Shown here one piece after another: positions 34,330 through 44,834 of a DNA stretch of 64,000 nucleotides. Position 1 is the first letter of the stretch, and every line of letters begins with the position of its first letter. Origin of the DNA: Apiosordaria backusii (Eukaryota > Ascomycota > Sordariomycetes > Sordariales > Lasiosphaeriaceae); NCBI GenBank assembly GCA_030549205.1, contig JAUKTV010000001.1, positions 186,001-250,000 of the forward strand, in the 5' to 3' direction. The translations under genes were made by a program, and so were the position numbers. The notes below the pieces were generated by a model that was given only the letters and a program-made list of their open reading frames with translations, had not been told where the DNA came from and searched no databases.

Positions 34330-35425
34330 ATGGCGTCAGAGGAATTTCTCCTCGGCCGCTGCCAACTACGACTAAGAGATATCGAAATGGACCTCGACTA
34401 CTGCCGGAGACAAGATTGATCTCGCGGTAAACCGGCTAAAGCCGATCTTCGAAGATCCAAACAAATTCAACCCTCATTCTGAAAACCACCACCAATTCCC
34501 AATACTTACTAGTCAAGAGGAGCTAAGACAGTTGTTAGAGGATTCTGGTGTCTCCCACTCTAGCTTCATAGAGTCGCAGTCGCACATGCTACACCTTAGA
34601 CTCACGTCCTCTTATAGCAAGCTTCGATCCATCCACGGAAGGCAAAGATATGAAGCGGCTCTTAGTAGTACAATACTTGGGCCTGATACGTGATGGACTG
34701 TCAAGCTATACTGTCTGCCCGAGGGCGTTGATCTACGTGCCCTCTTACGCGACGAGGTGGAGCAGGATCACCACCAGACTGAATACAACGACGGACATAT
34801 ATTTTGTGCCGTCCTTTACTGGGAAGAGCAAGGGGATCCGGACCGGGCTTGTAGCTGGCGGCTAAAGCTCTCACCAGGCAAACGGAAAAGTTTAGACATC
34901 TTGATGAAATGGAAGCTGGTGAGGGAGGGGCTCAAGAGACTTCGCGTGTTTCCCGGACTTCTTGATGCGTTAGAGTTGGGCAATGTCGAAAAATTGGTCC
35001 ATTCGCACGGGCAACTGCAGATAATTCGCTACCTTGATCACATCTATAAGACTTGGGATATGATCACCTTGGGGGAGGCTAGGGTACGGCGGGCGGCGGA
35101 CGTACCCACTGTACAGCACCTCCAGATGTTAGCACCTTCGGCAAGCCGCGCCGATAGAAGCACCATACGGGACCTGATGCAATCCGGAAAATTAGTCCGC
35201 GCGGTGAGAGACTCAGGTCGGCGCGCACGAATCGAGGAGCGCATACTCCAAATACAGGCGCTCATCCCAAGCGTTAAGAGCTTCCACGAAAACATGAAGT
35301 ATCTACAAATAGCCAACCACATCATAAGATCTCATCTCATTACAACCCTACGGAAAGGCGAGGCCATATCGCAGGCTATGGAGGCTCTATGGAGGCTCTA
35401 TGGAGGCTCTATGGAGCCCACCTGA
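34330..35425 (+). pseudogene. Broken DUF3723-family gene
   Basis: DUF3723 proteins are fungus-specific, of unknown biochemical function, and are recurrent auxiliary genes of Starship giant transposons. From ATG 34,330 the protein reads MASEEFLLGRCQLRLRDIE. A frame change near 34,413 leads to DKIDLAVNRLKPIFEDPNKF, then SHSSFIESQSHMLHLRLTSS and SIHGRQRYEAALSSTILGPD. A TGA (Trp in relatives) at about 34,694 follows. Then comes WTVKLYCLPEGVDLRALLRD and a 222-codon open frame with the characteristic late block ALIPSVKSFHENMKYLQ. The protein is shorter than typical DUF3723 members because it ends at 35,425, within a 12-bp tandem repeat that has replaced the normal tail. It is broken by at least one frameshift and one stop. 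It lies between the Fot1 element and KAR5. Confidence 0.7.
35376..35416. repeat. 12-bp tandem repeat (CTATGGAGGCTC)n
   Basis: About 3.4 copies of CTATGGAGGCTC at the 3' end of the DUF3723 frame, encoding Leu-Trp/Tyr-Gly-type residues. It looks like slippage at the point where the gene is truncated. Confidence 0.85.
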
Positions 35426-35598
35426 CGATTGCCTGGTCGAGCATGCAGAGGGCCAATTTTCGAGGGCTCCTCGGCCTCCAAGCCCGGATCTCTCGTACAT
35501 GATGGTAGTCATTGCGGCGTGACGGAGGTTCCCACATCTTTGTGATGGCGTTTACATGGGTCCTCGTTGCGAACCAGGCGAGAGACATACTCCCGCAT

Positions 35599-37182
35599 CT
35601 AGAGACGAGATATTGAAGATGCTGTGATGTTTGCCGTAGCTTCCAAGGCATCAACGAATTGAGCCGTAAGTTGGTCGTAGGACGAGACCATGAAGCCGAC
35701 AAGCCCTCCTAGCGTTAACAGAGCGAGATTCCGAAGAATTGATGGTGGAAGTCCGTATGATCCCATGACAAGAGAAGCCGTGGGAAAGACAAAGAAAGGC
35801 CACCAGCCCCCGGTCGTCGCGCGTACGAAGGATTTGTTCACCGACGATGCCACGTCAGCGGTTGCTTCTAGCGAATCGAGAATGTCATTGGTGATATTGT
35901 TGGCTTGCTTGAGAGTAGTTGCGTGGTCTTCAAGCTTCACGGACAGCGTCTCAGTTGCTATAGCCAACCGGTCCATGCCGTGGTGGAGGTCGATCTGCCG
36001 TTGGGTGAGCACTGCGGCCTGCTGGTCTGATACTTGCTTCGGAGAGTGAGCGGACGAGTATAAAATCGAGAGGTGCCATACGGGACTTACTATTCGCTCT
36101 TGGAGAGAACTGGAGGACGCCATGGCTGTAGAAATTACCGCTATCAGAGTCTCCATGTCGTCATTGACTCTCTGGGACACCCGTTGTAAGGACTGCTCAT
36201 GTGTGAAGGCTAGCTGAGAAGTGCTCTCGAGAACGTTCGCAAGCAACACGCTCAACAGCTGTTGCAGGTTTTCGGCGTGTTGAAGCCCATCGCTCATGGA
36301 TTCGGAAGACTTTCTCAGCGCCATATCCATATCTTCTGAGAGGTAGCTTTCCACTCTTGCCAAGCCTTCACTCAATCGCCCGATTTGCGGCATAAGCTGG
36401 TCGAGTTTCTCCACTGACTCGCGGGCGCGGTTATCGAGGTCGTCCATCCGCCGCTGCAGCTCGGCCTCGACACTATCGGTAAGCCGGGCGAGAACCTGTG
36501 TAAGTCGCTGGTAAAGAACAAGGTTTTTTGCTGTGATACCGTTAGTGGCATCCAGCCGTTTGAATAAAAATCGCTCACCTTTCTCATGGTCCGCCCTCGC
36601 GGCCTCGCAAAAGCGTAGCGCCTTGTGTCGATAGCTCACCCAGGTGCTCCAAGCCGCATCTGATGCCGCCAGAGCCGAGAGACATAGCCCAATCTCTTTC
36701 GAACTCACATGCAGCTGGAGTTCATTCCTACTAGCGATTTGACTGAGCGATGGCTCCCGGAATTTTGCGCACTCCGCCGGAATCGCGAAGCTCCCTCTCT
36801 CGAGGTCGCAAATAGCCAAACTAGCTGCGTACGAATCGATAAAGTCGCGCACCTGGCGGCCGCTATCGGTGAGAATTGTTGCTTCGTCCTTACCGTCCAC
36901 TAGCTGGCAGTTGTTTACCAAGAGTCGCGCCGCCACGCGGTGGCAGAGGGGCTCCAACTCCAGTTCTTGAAGCTCGCTGAGCGCGACGGCATAGATGTTG
37001 GGTAGCCGGGAGTTGGGCGGCAGCTCGGATGACTTGCCTAGGGTGATTGGAAATAAGCGTGAACCACATATCGAAAAAAGCGCACCTAACTTACCAACTG
37101 GATAGCTCTTCCCATTTCCCCAAGTGAATCCGTTGGTGCACCATGCCGAAAGCGCGAGAACGAATAAGCGGGCCTGCATCAT
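35599..37182 (-). CDS. kar5: KAR5/Tht1 nuclear membrane fusion protein
   Basis: KAR5 (Tht1, GEX1/Brambleberry family) is an ER/nuclear-envelope protein needed for nuclear membrane fusion during karyogamy. The chosen start at 37,182 gives a signal peptide (MMQARLFVLALSAWCTNGF); the 69 in-frame codons upstream lack one. Intron 1 (37,094-37,038, 57 nt, GTAAGT/CTAG) removes 19 codons and joins SYPV to GKSSELPPN. The Cys-rich luminal domain follows (ELEPLCHRVAARLLVNNCQL, SYAASLAICDLERGSF, ALRFCEAARAD), then a long coiled coil (about residues 210-400) and two closely spaced C-terminal membrane segments (WWPFFVFPTASLVMG and ILRNLALLTLGGLVGFMV). A second intron is likely at 36,090-36,037 (54 nt, GTAAGT donor, AAG acceptor). 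The mature reading is about 490 residues, in the family's normal range, with no lesion. It is the clearest intact, recognisable gene in the window. Confidence 0.88.
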   Translation of the reverse strand: MMQARLFVLALSAWCTNGFTWGNGKSYPVGKLGALFSICGSRLFPITLGKSSELPPNSRLPNIYAVALSELQELELEPLCHRVAARLLVNNCQLVDGKDEATILTDSGRQVRDFIDSYAASLAICDLERGSFAIPAECAKFREPSLSQIASRNELQLHVSSKEIGLCLSALAASDAAWSTWVSYRHKALRFCEAARADHEKGERFLFKRLDATNGITAKNLVLYQRLTQVLARLTDSVEAELQRRMDDLDNRARESVEKLDQLMPQIGRLSEGLARVESYLSEDMDMALRKSSESMSDGLQHAENLQQLLSVLLANVLESTSQLAFTHEQSLQRVSQRVNDDMETLIAVISTAMASSSSLQERIVSPVWHLSILYSSAHSPKQVSDQQAAVLTQRQIDLHHGMDRLAIATETLSVKLEDHATTLKQANNITNDILDSLEATADVASSVNKSFVRATTGGWWPFFVFPTASLVMGSYGLPPSILRNLALLTLGGLVGFMVSSYDQLTAQFVDALEATANITASSISRL

Positions 37183-37756
37183 GCCGCTCGTAGAGGCCAA
37201 GCGCTGCAGTTGCTTTCCTGTTCTAAAGAAGCGAGAAATGGCGAAGGGAGTGTGGATGTCCTTGAAGTATGCAAAGTCGGCAGAAAGGGAATCGGTAACG
37301 TTCAGGAAAGGAACCTGGTGGGGGAGGCGCATGTACCCACGTGGCCTATGCCCGGTATCCCGCAGCCACTCTGTGTGTCTTGCCTTCAATTTTGTCCCAT
37401 CAAGGGAAAGACAGCGCTATGGAAGCTTCTGAAAGCGAGATGCACACCAACGACGAGACAGTGAAGGCATATGTGCGAAGGGATCGCCGCCACCCCGCCA
37501 TAGACCTAGCAAGGTGCAGTCACGGGCGGGTCACTGTCGGTCAAGTGTTTAGTTCCCAGCGCAATCTTATTCTCCTAGACGGAGGAGGGGCTATTTCAGT
37601 CCTAAGTTAACCCTCGGAGCGCCTTCGTCGGTCATGCCGGCTTCATGCCAGCTAGCTACCTTGGTCCCTATAAGGTTAGTTCCGAACCCCAGAATTTAGT
37701 CCCATCGTGTCCCAGTTGCCTCCCCACAGACGGTGAGCAACACCGGTTTGGTTGCG
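37183..37756. other. Intergenic between KAR5 and the HMG-box relic
   Basis: Upstream flank of KAR5, and 3' flank of the minus-strand HMG relic. No supported gene. Confidence 0.5.
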
Positions 37757-38278
37757 TCAGAAACCCGCTGCGATCAGTCGCTCATCAACCGTCATCGGGT
37801 CGTAGGGCAAGTTGCGCTTCGAGGGAGGAAGCTGAGGGTTGCGACGAGCAGCCACGTTCCTCTTCATCTGCGAGGACCTTGAAGTGAGCCTTGACCTCAG
37901 GCTTCTCGAGCTGCCAAGTCTTTGCAACGACCTGGGCTTGTTTATGTTAGGAGTGTCCGAAGACAGACTGAAAGACAAGTAGAACTTACAGATGCAAGCA
38001 GTAGTCACATTAGGGTTGCTGGCATGGATCTTGGGAGACATCCACTGACGGTATATGATAAATGGATTGCGAGGCCGACGGATTCCGAGCTTGATGACGT
38101 CCGCGCGACTCACGACCTTGGGGGTGACGGGACGCTGAAGAGTGGCATCTGAATGAATGATGAGTTTTCCGACAACCAAATTTGAACCCTCCAACTTCAC
38201 TTACCGTCTTCCATCTCGGTCGAATTGATGATATAGTAGTCTGCCTCGTTTAGAGTCTGCGCATACGGAACGCTGGTG
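37757..38278 (-). pseudogene. Mating-type-like HMG-box relic, truncated by a LINE
   Basis: Minus-strand reading: NEADYYIINSTEMEDG, then an intron (about 38,204-38,148, GTAAGT...TTCAG), then a block with KLGIRRPRNPFIIYRQWMSP and KIHASNPNVTTACI, the first half of a MATA-type HMG box. A second intron starts at GTAAGT near 37,991, at the position where fungal mating-type HMG genes have their conserved intron (in the Ser codon after I). After it, QVVAKTWQLEKPEVKAHFK and VLADEEE supply the second half. The in-frame acceptor is an unusual AAG. Beyond ADEEE the frame degrades and meets a double stop. The pattern (I-Y-R-Q-W-M, ISQVVAK-W) resembles MAT1-1-3 most, MAT1-2-1 next. The N-terminus is missing because LINE sequence starts at about 38,279. 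HMG identity is strong; which MAT gene it is remains uncertain. Confidence 0.65.
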
Positions 38279-40745
38279 ACGCAACTCTTCTTCGGTTTGA
38301 CCGTATCGCCTTTGACTAAGAACGGTCGTTTCAAACATCGCTCCTTGTTCCTGGTGAAGTGTACGATGGCCGTCTTTTCGCATTTAAACTATGCGCCGCT
38401 TTGTCTTTCCCAGTCCAGGGCTTTGTCAATGATAGCCTGGATGCCTACACGGTTTGCCTCTACTAATAGACCCACAACCTAGACTATATAGTCGCCAACG
38501 AAGGTAGTCGAGCCTCCGTTTATGTCGATTTTATACTACACTAAGTCTACGTTAAAGAAAAGGAACAGTATTAAAGATATCAGTAATCCTTACAATAGTC
38601 CTACTTAAGCTAGCTCTTACCGTTCCGACACAAAGCCATTTACCGCTATAGTCGCTATACGCCTTAAACAGAAAGCATCAACCCACCTAATCAAAAACTC
38701 TAGTTTACCTCTTACCCTAAGCCTTAGAACAGCCTATCTTTAAAGACCCCATTATATACACCCTTAATATCAAAGCTTATCAAACTAAACACTTTCCTAG
38801 CTCTTCATACTCTATAGATCTATTCTTAAAGTAGTAGGAGAGCCTACTTAGTTAAGCGTCTTTTTCTAGCTCCAAAGTAGTTCGCAGGGAGAAAGCCACA
38901 GATCTCCACCATATAGGATATACGTTCCGTAATAACTGCCTCCAGTATCTTACCTAGCATAGAAAGTATCAAGATAGGTCTCCAGGACTTAGCTAAAGTA
39001 TAGTCGCTCTTCCTAGGCTTCTTCAATAGGATAATCTTAGTATTCCTCCACTAACTAGGGATATCGCCGTCTCGAAGCGACGTCTGGAACAGGTAGAATA
39101 CCCTGTCTTTGACTGCTAGCCAGAGCTATTTCCATACCATTGCTAGTAAACCGTCTTCCCCAAACGCCTTCCACGGTTTAGTAGACAAGACCTTCTGTTC
39201 CACTTCTTCCATTACTAGGTCTAGCACCTGGACTAGTACCCGTTAAGGTCGTTATCCCTTATCCTAGATTCTTGCCGGCAGAGGTAGGAAGAAGGTAGAT
39301 AGTAGCACTTATACTTGCTCTACTCTACCCTCCGTAACGGAACCGTTATATCGGGCAAGTAGGGGTATCTTATCTCCCATTGTACCGCTGCCGGTTTATA
39401 GGTACTTTATTGCTTTCCAAATGTTAGCGTCGTTGGCTAGAAAGTCGTTCCAGTACAAGCTCTTTTGTTTACGGATGGTGTCGTGGTACTCCTTGGCTAC
39501 AATCCTAGCTCGTTGTTCGAGCTCTAGTACTCTTTACCACATCCTATATCGTAATCTCGCCTGGTTTCTCCAGAATGTATAGGTCCGGTGGAGCCGTATC
39601 AGGTGTGATGTCCACCACCGCTTGGCGTATAGTAACGGTTTGGCTTTGGGTATCAGGCCGTAGACTGCCTTGGTTACCGCTGTTATAAGCCTATTCGTCT
39701 GCTGCTGGACGCTGCCGTCCTAGGGATACGCTCGAGGTTTGATGCCACTGTAGTCCTAATTTCCGCCTAGGGCGTATTCTTGAAAAGGAACCTCGTCTCG
39801 TTGGGCCGGTCCTCCACTGTGATGTCAGAAGCTGTCTCGATCGCTCTGTGGTCTGAGCCGTGATCGCAGGGGTGAATCGTGCACCTGAGTAGCTGGTCTG
39901 CCAGTTCAGCAGATGCCAATACCAGGTCGAGTGTGCTTTCCGCGTTTCCTGACTGCTACCTCTTCGTGCCTCTTGGGAGGAGGCTGTAGAGGGAGTGTTC
40001 GTCCATGAGGTTGATGATGCGGTCTCCTTCGCCTTGTCCCAGTGGTGAAACGTCGTCTCCTCCCCAGAGCTGGTCGTGGCGGTTGAAATCGCCGGCCAGA
40101 ATAGAATGATGTCCGTTCTGGTCCCTGTCCCGTTTCGGAACCTCCTAATCAGCCGGTCGAGCTCTCTCACTGCAGCTTCCAGTGCTTCGTAACCGCCACC
40201 CTCCACGTAGACTGACACCACTAGCAATGCCCGGTCTGGGAGCCGGACCCGTGCTGCGGTGAGATCTGCCGACGGCACGGGAATTTGCTCGACTTCCAAG
40301 TCGCTTCGTACCCATAACATGCTTCGAATTGGCCAGGTCGTATCTCGTCGCGTTGTCGGTATCAGCTTCGTCCAGTTGTGATGACCCATTGGACCGTCAC
40401 TACCGCCCCGTCTATCAATCTTGCATATGGCTCGGAGACTGCACTGCCAACACTGCGTAGTCCCTGAGCCCTTCGTCGTTTAGCAGGCTTTTGCTGCACC
40501 TCGCTCCGCTTGTGGACATTAAGTTGCAGGATCTCGAGCGTCCTATGCATCATTGTGCAGTCGGCGTACCCGGCAGTTCTTGCTCAACGACTCGTGTGGC
40601 CCACCGCACAGCACGCACTTTGGTACCGTGGATTGGCACGCCTTATGGTGGTGGCCCCGTTCCGCGCACTTTCCGCAGGTTTGCGGCTTCTTGCATGCGA
40701 AGGCCTTGTGCCCTATTTCCTGACAGTTGTAGCATTGCGTGGGCC
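38279..40745 (-). mobile_element. Inverted 5' part of a Tad-like LINE
   Basis: In minus orientation this holds, 5' to 3': the C-terminal zinc knuckles of ORF1 (CYNCQEIGHKAFAC, CGKCAERGHHHKAC, CVLCGGPHESLSKNC), the start of ORF2 with the endonuclease (LEILQLNVHKRSEVQQ, VSEPYARLIDG, RALLVVSVYVEGGGYE), and then reverse-transcriptase sequence (LAKSWRPILILSMLGKILEA, RISYMVEICGFLPANYFGA, then a decayed IHFTR-type block GVKGDTV at the left end). The endonuclease half is GC-rich with frameshifts; the RT half is AT-rich with many stops, as after RIP. The left edge abuts the HMG relic. The right edge abuts a plus-strand LINE 3' end (next entry), giving a head-to-head joint at about 40,745-40,755. Confidence 0.8.
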
Positions 40746-40751
40746 CCTCAA

Positions 40752-40925
40752 CAGGTCCCGCTTTAGCTGCTGAGGATAGGACGCTGAACACTTGGAGAAC
40801 GTAGCCTCCAAGCCGATCTGCTAACAACGAGTTAGAGGCAAAGTGACGTCGATCCGATGTAGTTAGCGTGCTATGGCCCTATAGGCTCAGTGCCTCCGGG
40901 CGAATTAAATTCCATCCATCCCTCT
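40752..40925 (+). mobile_element. LINE 3' end joined head-to-head to the inverted part
   Basis: Shares CCTGCTTTAGCT, GATAGGACGCTGAACACTTG, GGAGAACGTA and GGCCCTATAGGCTCAGTGCC, then GGGCGAATTAAATT and CCATCCATCC, with the 3' ends at 19.05-19.26 kb and 49.75-49.99 kb. Only about 170 bp of the element are in this orientation; the coding part to its left is inverted. That arrangement is the product expected from twin priming. Confidence 0.75.
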
Positions 40926-41369
40926 TGAGGGGCGAACACGGCCGTGGAGGCTGACTCCCCAGACGTGTGGGGAATGGATGTCTGCGAGCCTGCAGGAATG
41001 GGATCCACATCCCCTTACGGCCCATCGCGCCCCCAACGCGCAGCAAGCCGCGTCTAAAGCGGCGAGGCCCACCCGGCTCACCCCCCATTAGCGGGTGAGC
41101 GCGAGCCGTGCTCCCCATTTGGTGCCAGACCCCACGTCTGGAAACGGCCCACCACCAACTTGAAGGAACAAACAGAAGACCGACTGGTTAAGTTCTTCCT
41201 CCCTGCTAGCAATCGGTCAACAAGAAGGCCAACCTGTTCCGACAATCCACAATGTCATCTCAGTGCAACTTGATCGCTAAAGTGGCGGTGTAATAGCCAC
41301 AACAACATAGCATGTTCCGTTCTCAGTCCTCCCTCACACAAGCCAAGTCCTTCAATTTCATCCGGTCCA
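40926..41369. other. GC-rich stretch, possibly LINE 5' leader
   Basis: About 40,926-41,135 is strongly GC-rich with short inverted repeats (for example CCCCAGACGTGTGGGG and CCAGACCCCACGTCTGG). In composition and position it could be the 5' untranslated leader of a minus-strand LINE. I cannot confirm this, and no gene is supported. The rest leads into the 3' end of the DUF6604 relic. Confidence 0.35.
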
Positions 41370-44011
41370 TCACAGCTTTGAACCTCTCGCCCCCCCTTCC
41401 TCGTTCCCATGGGCCAAGTCGGCCGGGGGCCAGTAAGTGAATGACGAGATCGGCTGGGCATATCTCTTGAGGATACTTGACATGATTCGTAGGGTGTCGG
41501 CGTCCTCCTCATCGAACGCTAGCTCGAAACAATCGACAACCGTATAACCCTGACCAGGGCAGCGCACGGCCCGCAAAACCTGTATCTTCTTGACATCACG
41601 CCTTATCTTTTCCGAAATATCGCTACACAGTCGAGCGATCAACATCTAGTTGATACCCGACATGGCCCGCGCGCCACAGACCTCCTGGAAAACTTCTTCC
41701 TGCATTCTCTTCAGCACATCAGACACCGGATATTCTACAGCGGCGTCATTGTCGTCAGGTAGAACGGCCTTCCACCCCAAGTTTCTGTACGCTGCCAGTC
41801 GACTTTCCTGTTTCAACCAGGGGTTCTTCTTTGCCCCATCTTCGAGCCAACTCTGGATGCTGTGGTTTTCAGGTTGACCCTTCTTCGTACCGTGGATAGT
41901 TCGTTTTCCGCCCCTAGCAACCCGGCTGCCATTGCTTGCTACTGACGCGTCGGGCGCAGCTATTGTGGGACTGGCCCTGAGCGCATGGTTAAACTGCCTC
42001 TCGGGGGGTTCCCGCCCGAAAAGACGGTCACCCGAACGAGCTGCGTGAGGTGTTCCCATAGAGGAATGGGTTTCTCCAGCACATTCTTCTTCAGAAGAAG
42101 ATTGTAAATGTGGACAATGACAGTGATGTGACCCACAGACCACAGAACTTGCATGCCAGCAAGATGGGCAATATCGACAGCCTCAAGAAGACCATCACCG
42201 CAGAAGAACGGTGATGCATTGAGAAAAACGGTTGACTTGTCGCGGGCTGCGAAGTTTGGGATGGAGGCATCTTCGGGCGCGGCGGAGTGTGCGGGGCTAC
42301 CCAGCCGGTTGACAAAGTTGTGTCTAAGCGCCGTGAGCATTTCCCAGGCCGGAGTGTTGTCTTGTAGATCCAGGTAGGGCAACACCAAATCCACGCCTGC
42401 GATAAAGCCAGGGCCTTTAGAGCTCAAGAAGCGTCGAGCTTCATGTCCGCAGTCGAAGTCCATGGCGGGTACACTGAGTACGTGAGCTCCAAACGAGTCC
42501 ACAAACCAGCCGTGAGTGACCATAAACGAGTCCACGATGCATTGCAACTGAAACACGTGGTGTGCAAGCACCTGATCCCCGATACTCTGTCTCTCGTCTT
42601 GTGTCGCGAGCGTGATGGCCCACGCCGCGAACTCGTTGAGCGCAAAGAGTCTCCTCTCCTTGTCCCACTGAGCCTTGAATCGGTAGGTATACCAGTCAAT
42701 CCTGTCCGCGGCAGGCTTTTTTGGGGCATCTGACAGCCGTAACTCAACCGAGGCGAACTGTTCGACTAGCGCATACAGCAAGAGTATCGTGTAGTCACGG
42801 CGCCACTTCATCCTTTGCTCCATCGTAGCCGCTGTCAGGTCCAGGTTCGAATCCCATGAGGAAATGGAGGCTGACATCCTCTTCGTCGGCTTTCCAGACC
42901 GATTCTTTCGGTAATCGGTGAAGAACTCGTGCAAATGACCGTACATGTGCATCATCAGCTGCTCCTTGATGTCGATGGCGGAGCTTTCCCCCTTCGTCCC
43001 CCTTCCATCTTCCGGCGTCAGAATGTCCTGGTCAAGGCCAATTCCAGCTGTGATGGCAGCAGCGGCGCCCTCCGGAATGATCGCCGAGCTGTCGCTGGGT
43101 TCGAGGCCGGTCAGTTCCTTCAGAAATGTTGCGTATGATCCTCGTGCTCCGAAGATTACGGAGATGGCCGACGAGTCTCGCACCACGTCGGCAGTTCCCA
43201 GTCCAGAGATGGTGGCCGCCACCACCGTGTTCTTCTTGTGGAAAGCGCAGTCATGCCACGCCTTCTGTATGATGGCTCGTTGGTTGATCCAGGTTTTGAT
43301 CAAGCCAATGATGTCCACCAGATAGCCAATGTCAGGCTCGGCGCTCCCATCGTCCATCACGAGGCGATATTCGACTTCAGGGCTATCAACTATGGCCGGT
43401 CGCGGGCCTCCTGCCAGCTTTGGCTTCCTAGCCTTTCCTCCCTTCGTTGTCAGTTGTCGAAAGTCCTTTGTGCCAGCCATTGACTCCTCCTTGTCAGTAT
43501 GCCCTGGTTCGGTGTTGCCGTATGGGTCCAGGGGGGCAAATCTGTTCTTCAGCGTCGTCCTACCCGGATTGTTGTTTCCGATACTGAGAATGCTGGCCCA
43601 ACACTCTTCTCGCCACACACTGCCTCCCAGTGTCTCAAACGCCTGCTCCAAGACATCGATGAAGAACTCGTGCTTGGTATTTCATTCTTTTACGCTGGCG
43701 CTGGGGAACTTGTTGGCAACCTCTTTCCAGAACCTGTTTGCCTTTTTCCGGGCGCGAATGACGTACTCAAACAGGGTGAAGATGTTTGACGGCACGGAAT
43801 CAACCCTTGTAGCCAAGGCGATGAACTGGCACATTTCCGGTATCATGCACGCTTTGACCTCGCCCGTCGCGGTTATTCGAGCGCTCAAGTCCTGGCTTTT
43901 AGGAGTGGCGCGTTCGCAACACTTGCTCAAGCCGCGGAACCTCTCGATGATCCATTTGACCAGCCGGGAAGTCTCTCTTTTGTATGGCCGATAAGCTGCC
44001 TGAGTTGCCAT
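41370..44011 (-). pseudogene. DUF6604-family gene, copy 1, broken
   Basis: DUF6604 proteins are large fungal proteins of unknown function. From ATG 44,011 (MATQAAYRPYKRETSRLVKW) the frame reads 109 codons to TGA at 43,684-43,682. It continues in the same frame through NTKHEFFIDVLEQAFETLGG and a long body (VRDSSAISVIFGARGSYATF, RSGKPTKRMSASISSWDSN, HHVFQLQCIVDSFMVTHGW, FLNASPFFCGDGLLEAVDIA, LGSPAHSAA). Near 42,005 a six-G run marks a frame change, after which QFNHALRASPTI...WLKQESRLAAYRNLGWKAVL follows. An in-frame TAG at 41,648-41,646 precedes the tail MLIARLCSDISEKIRRDV...QPISSFTYW. Copy 2 at 56.3 kb in the opposite orientation shares the same blocks (for instance HTRSGKPTKRMLAELNNWD, LPHHVFQLQLIVDSM) but is clearly diverged. 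Confidence 0.8.
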
Positions 44012-44834
44012 GGCTGCTCACTGTGCCTTAGATAAACGAAAGGTCAGCACGCGTCGTTGTAAGCTTGTTGGTCGCTCGGGAATTGGTACACGTTAAGTAA
44101 ACCTTACCATCGCTTGCTCGCTACACTGTAGCAAAGAACGTTCACTTCAACGACGGAGAGGTATCCAGCCTGGTCGTCAACGGTTGGGAGAAGAAATACG
44201 TTGGTAGGTCGGAGTCGTTTCATTTCTTGAGCGGAGGAAGAACAACGTAGGAAGTTCTTTCGATTCCCACTGTAGCGCTGTGATATTGTGTGGTTGAACC
44301 AGTGTTTGATCGCGCAGGGTGTGTATGGTAATTCAAAGCCCGAGCAGCGAGCGGAAGAGAACGAGAAGGCGCAAGGCGGACTGGCGGGTTGCTTTTGAAA
44401 ATCGGGCCATGCGGGGCCGGGCTTGTTCCTTTCTTGTTTTTCAACCATCACCACGATTAAACTCATTCAGCCCGTTTTTTGTTTCTGGCGCTCCTGCAGC
44501 GATCCGCTTTGATACCTGGGGATTCTGGGGACGGCGCGGTTGCGGCTCAGGTTAACTCGGGACTTGCCCCACAATGCCTTCCCTTCAATGTTACGCTTGA
44601 ATTCCGGATTTGGTCTTACCGGAAAGGTGGCTGAAGGAGGCTTCGCAGATCTCCAGAGCAATTCACGCCTATTTGTTTCAGCCCCTTATTGTCTTTTCGG
44701 TCTGCGACAAACCCCCACCGAAGGGTCACCCGCGAGGGAACGAAAAATGGTGGGACTGTATTGCGTTTCGCAAACCCCCTTTGCGCTGCGAAGTTGGCAC
44801 TTTCTTTCCCCTCGGGCCATCCTCCGGGCCGAAC
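44012..44834. other. Upstream flank of DUF6604 copy 1, no other gene
   Basis: Probably the promoter region of the minus-strand DUF6604 gene, followed by sequence with overlapping frames on both strands and no recognisable motif. Confidence 0.5.

Noticed and set aside
35599..38278. A complete mating-type locus
   Set aside because: No alpha-box gene, MAT1-1-2, APN2 or SLA2 is visible; only one broken HMG fragment beside KAR5, which is not a standard MAT flank.
40879..41118. 79-codon minus-strand frame between LINE end and DUF6604
   Set aside because: GC-driven, no family; more likely untranslated leader sequence.
42843..42856. GGTTCGAATCCC, resembling a tRNA T-arm
   Set aside because: It lies inside the coding strand of DUF6604 copy 1 and no acceptor, D or anticodon arm can be built around it.
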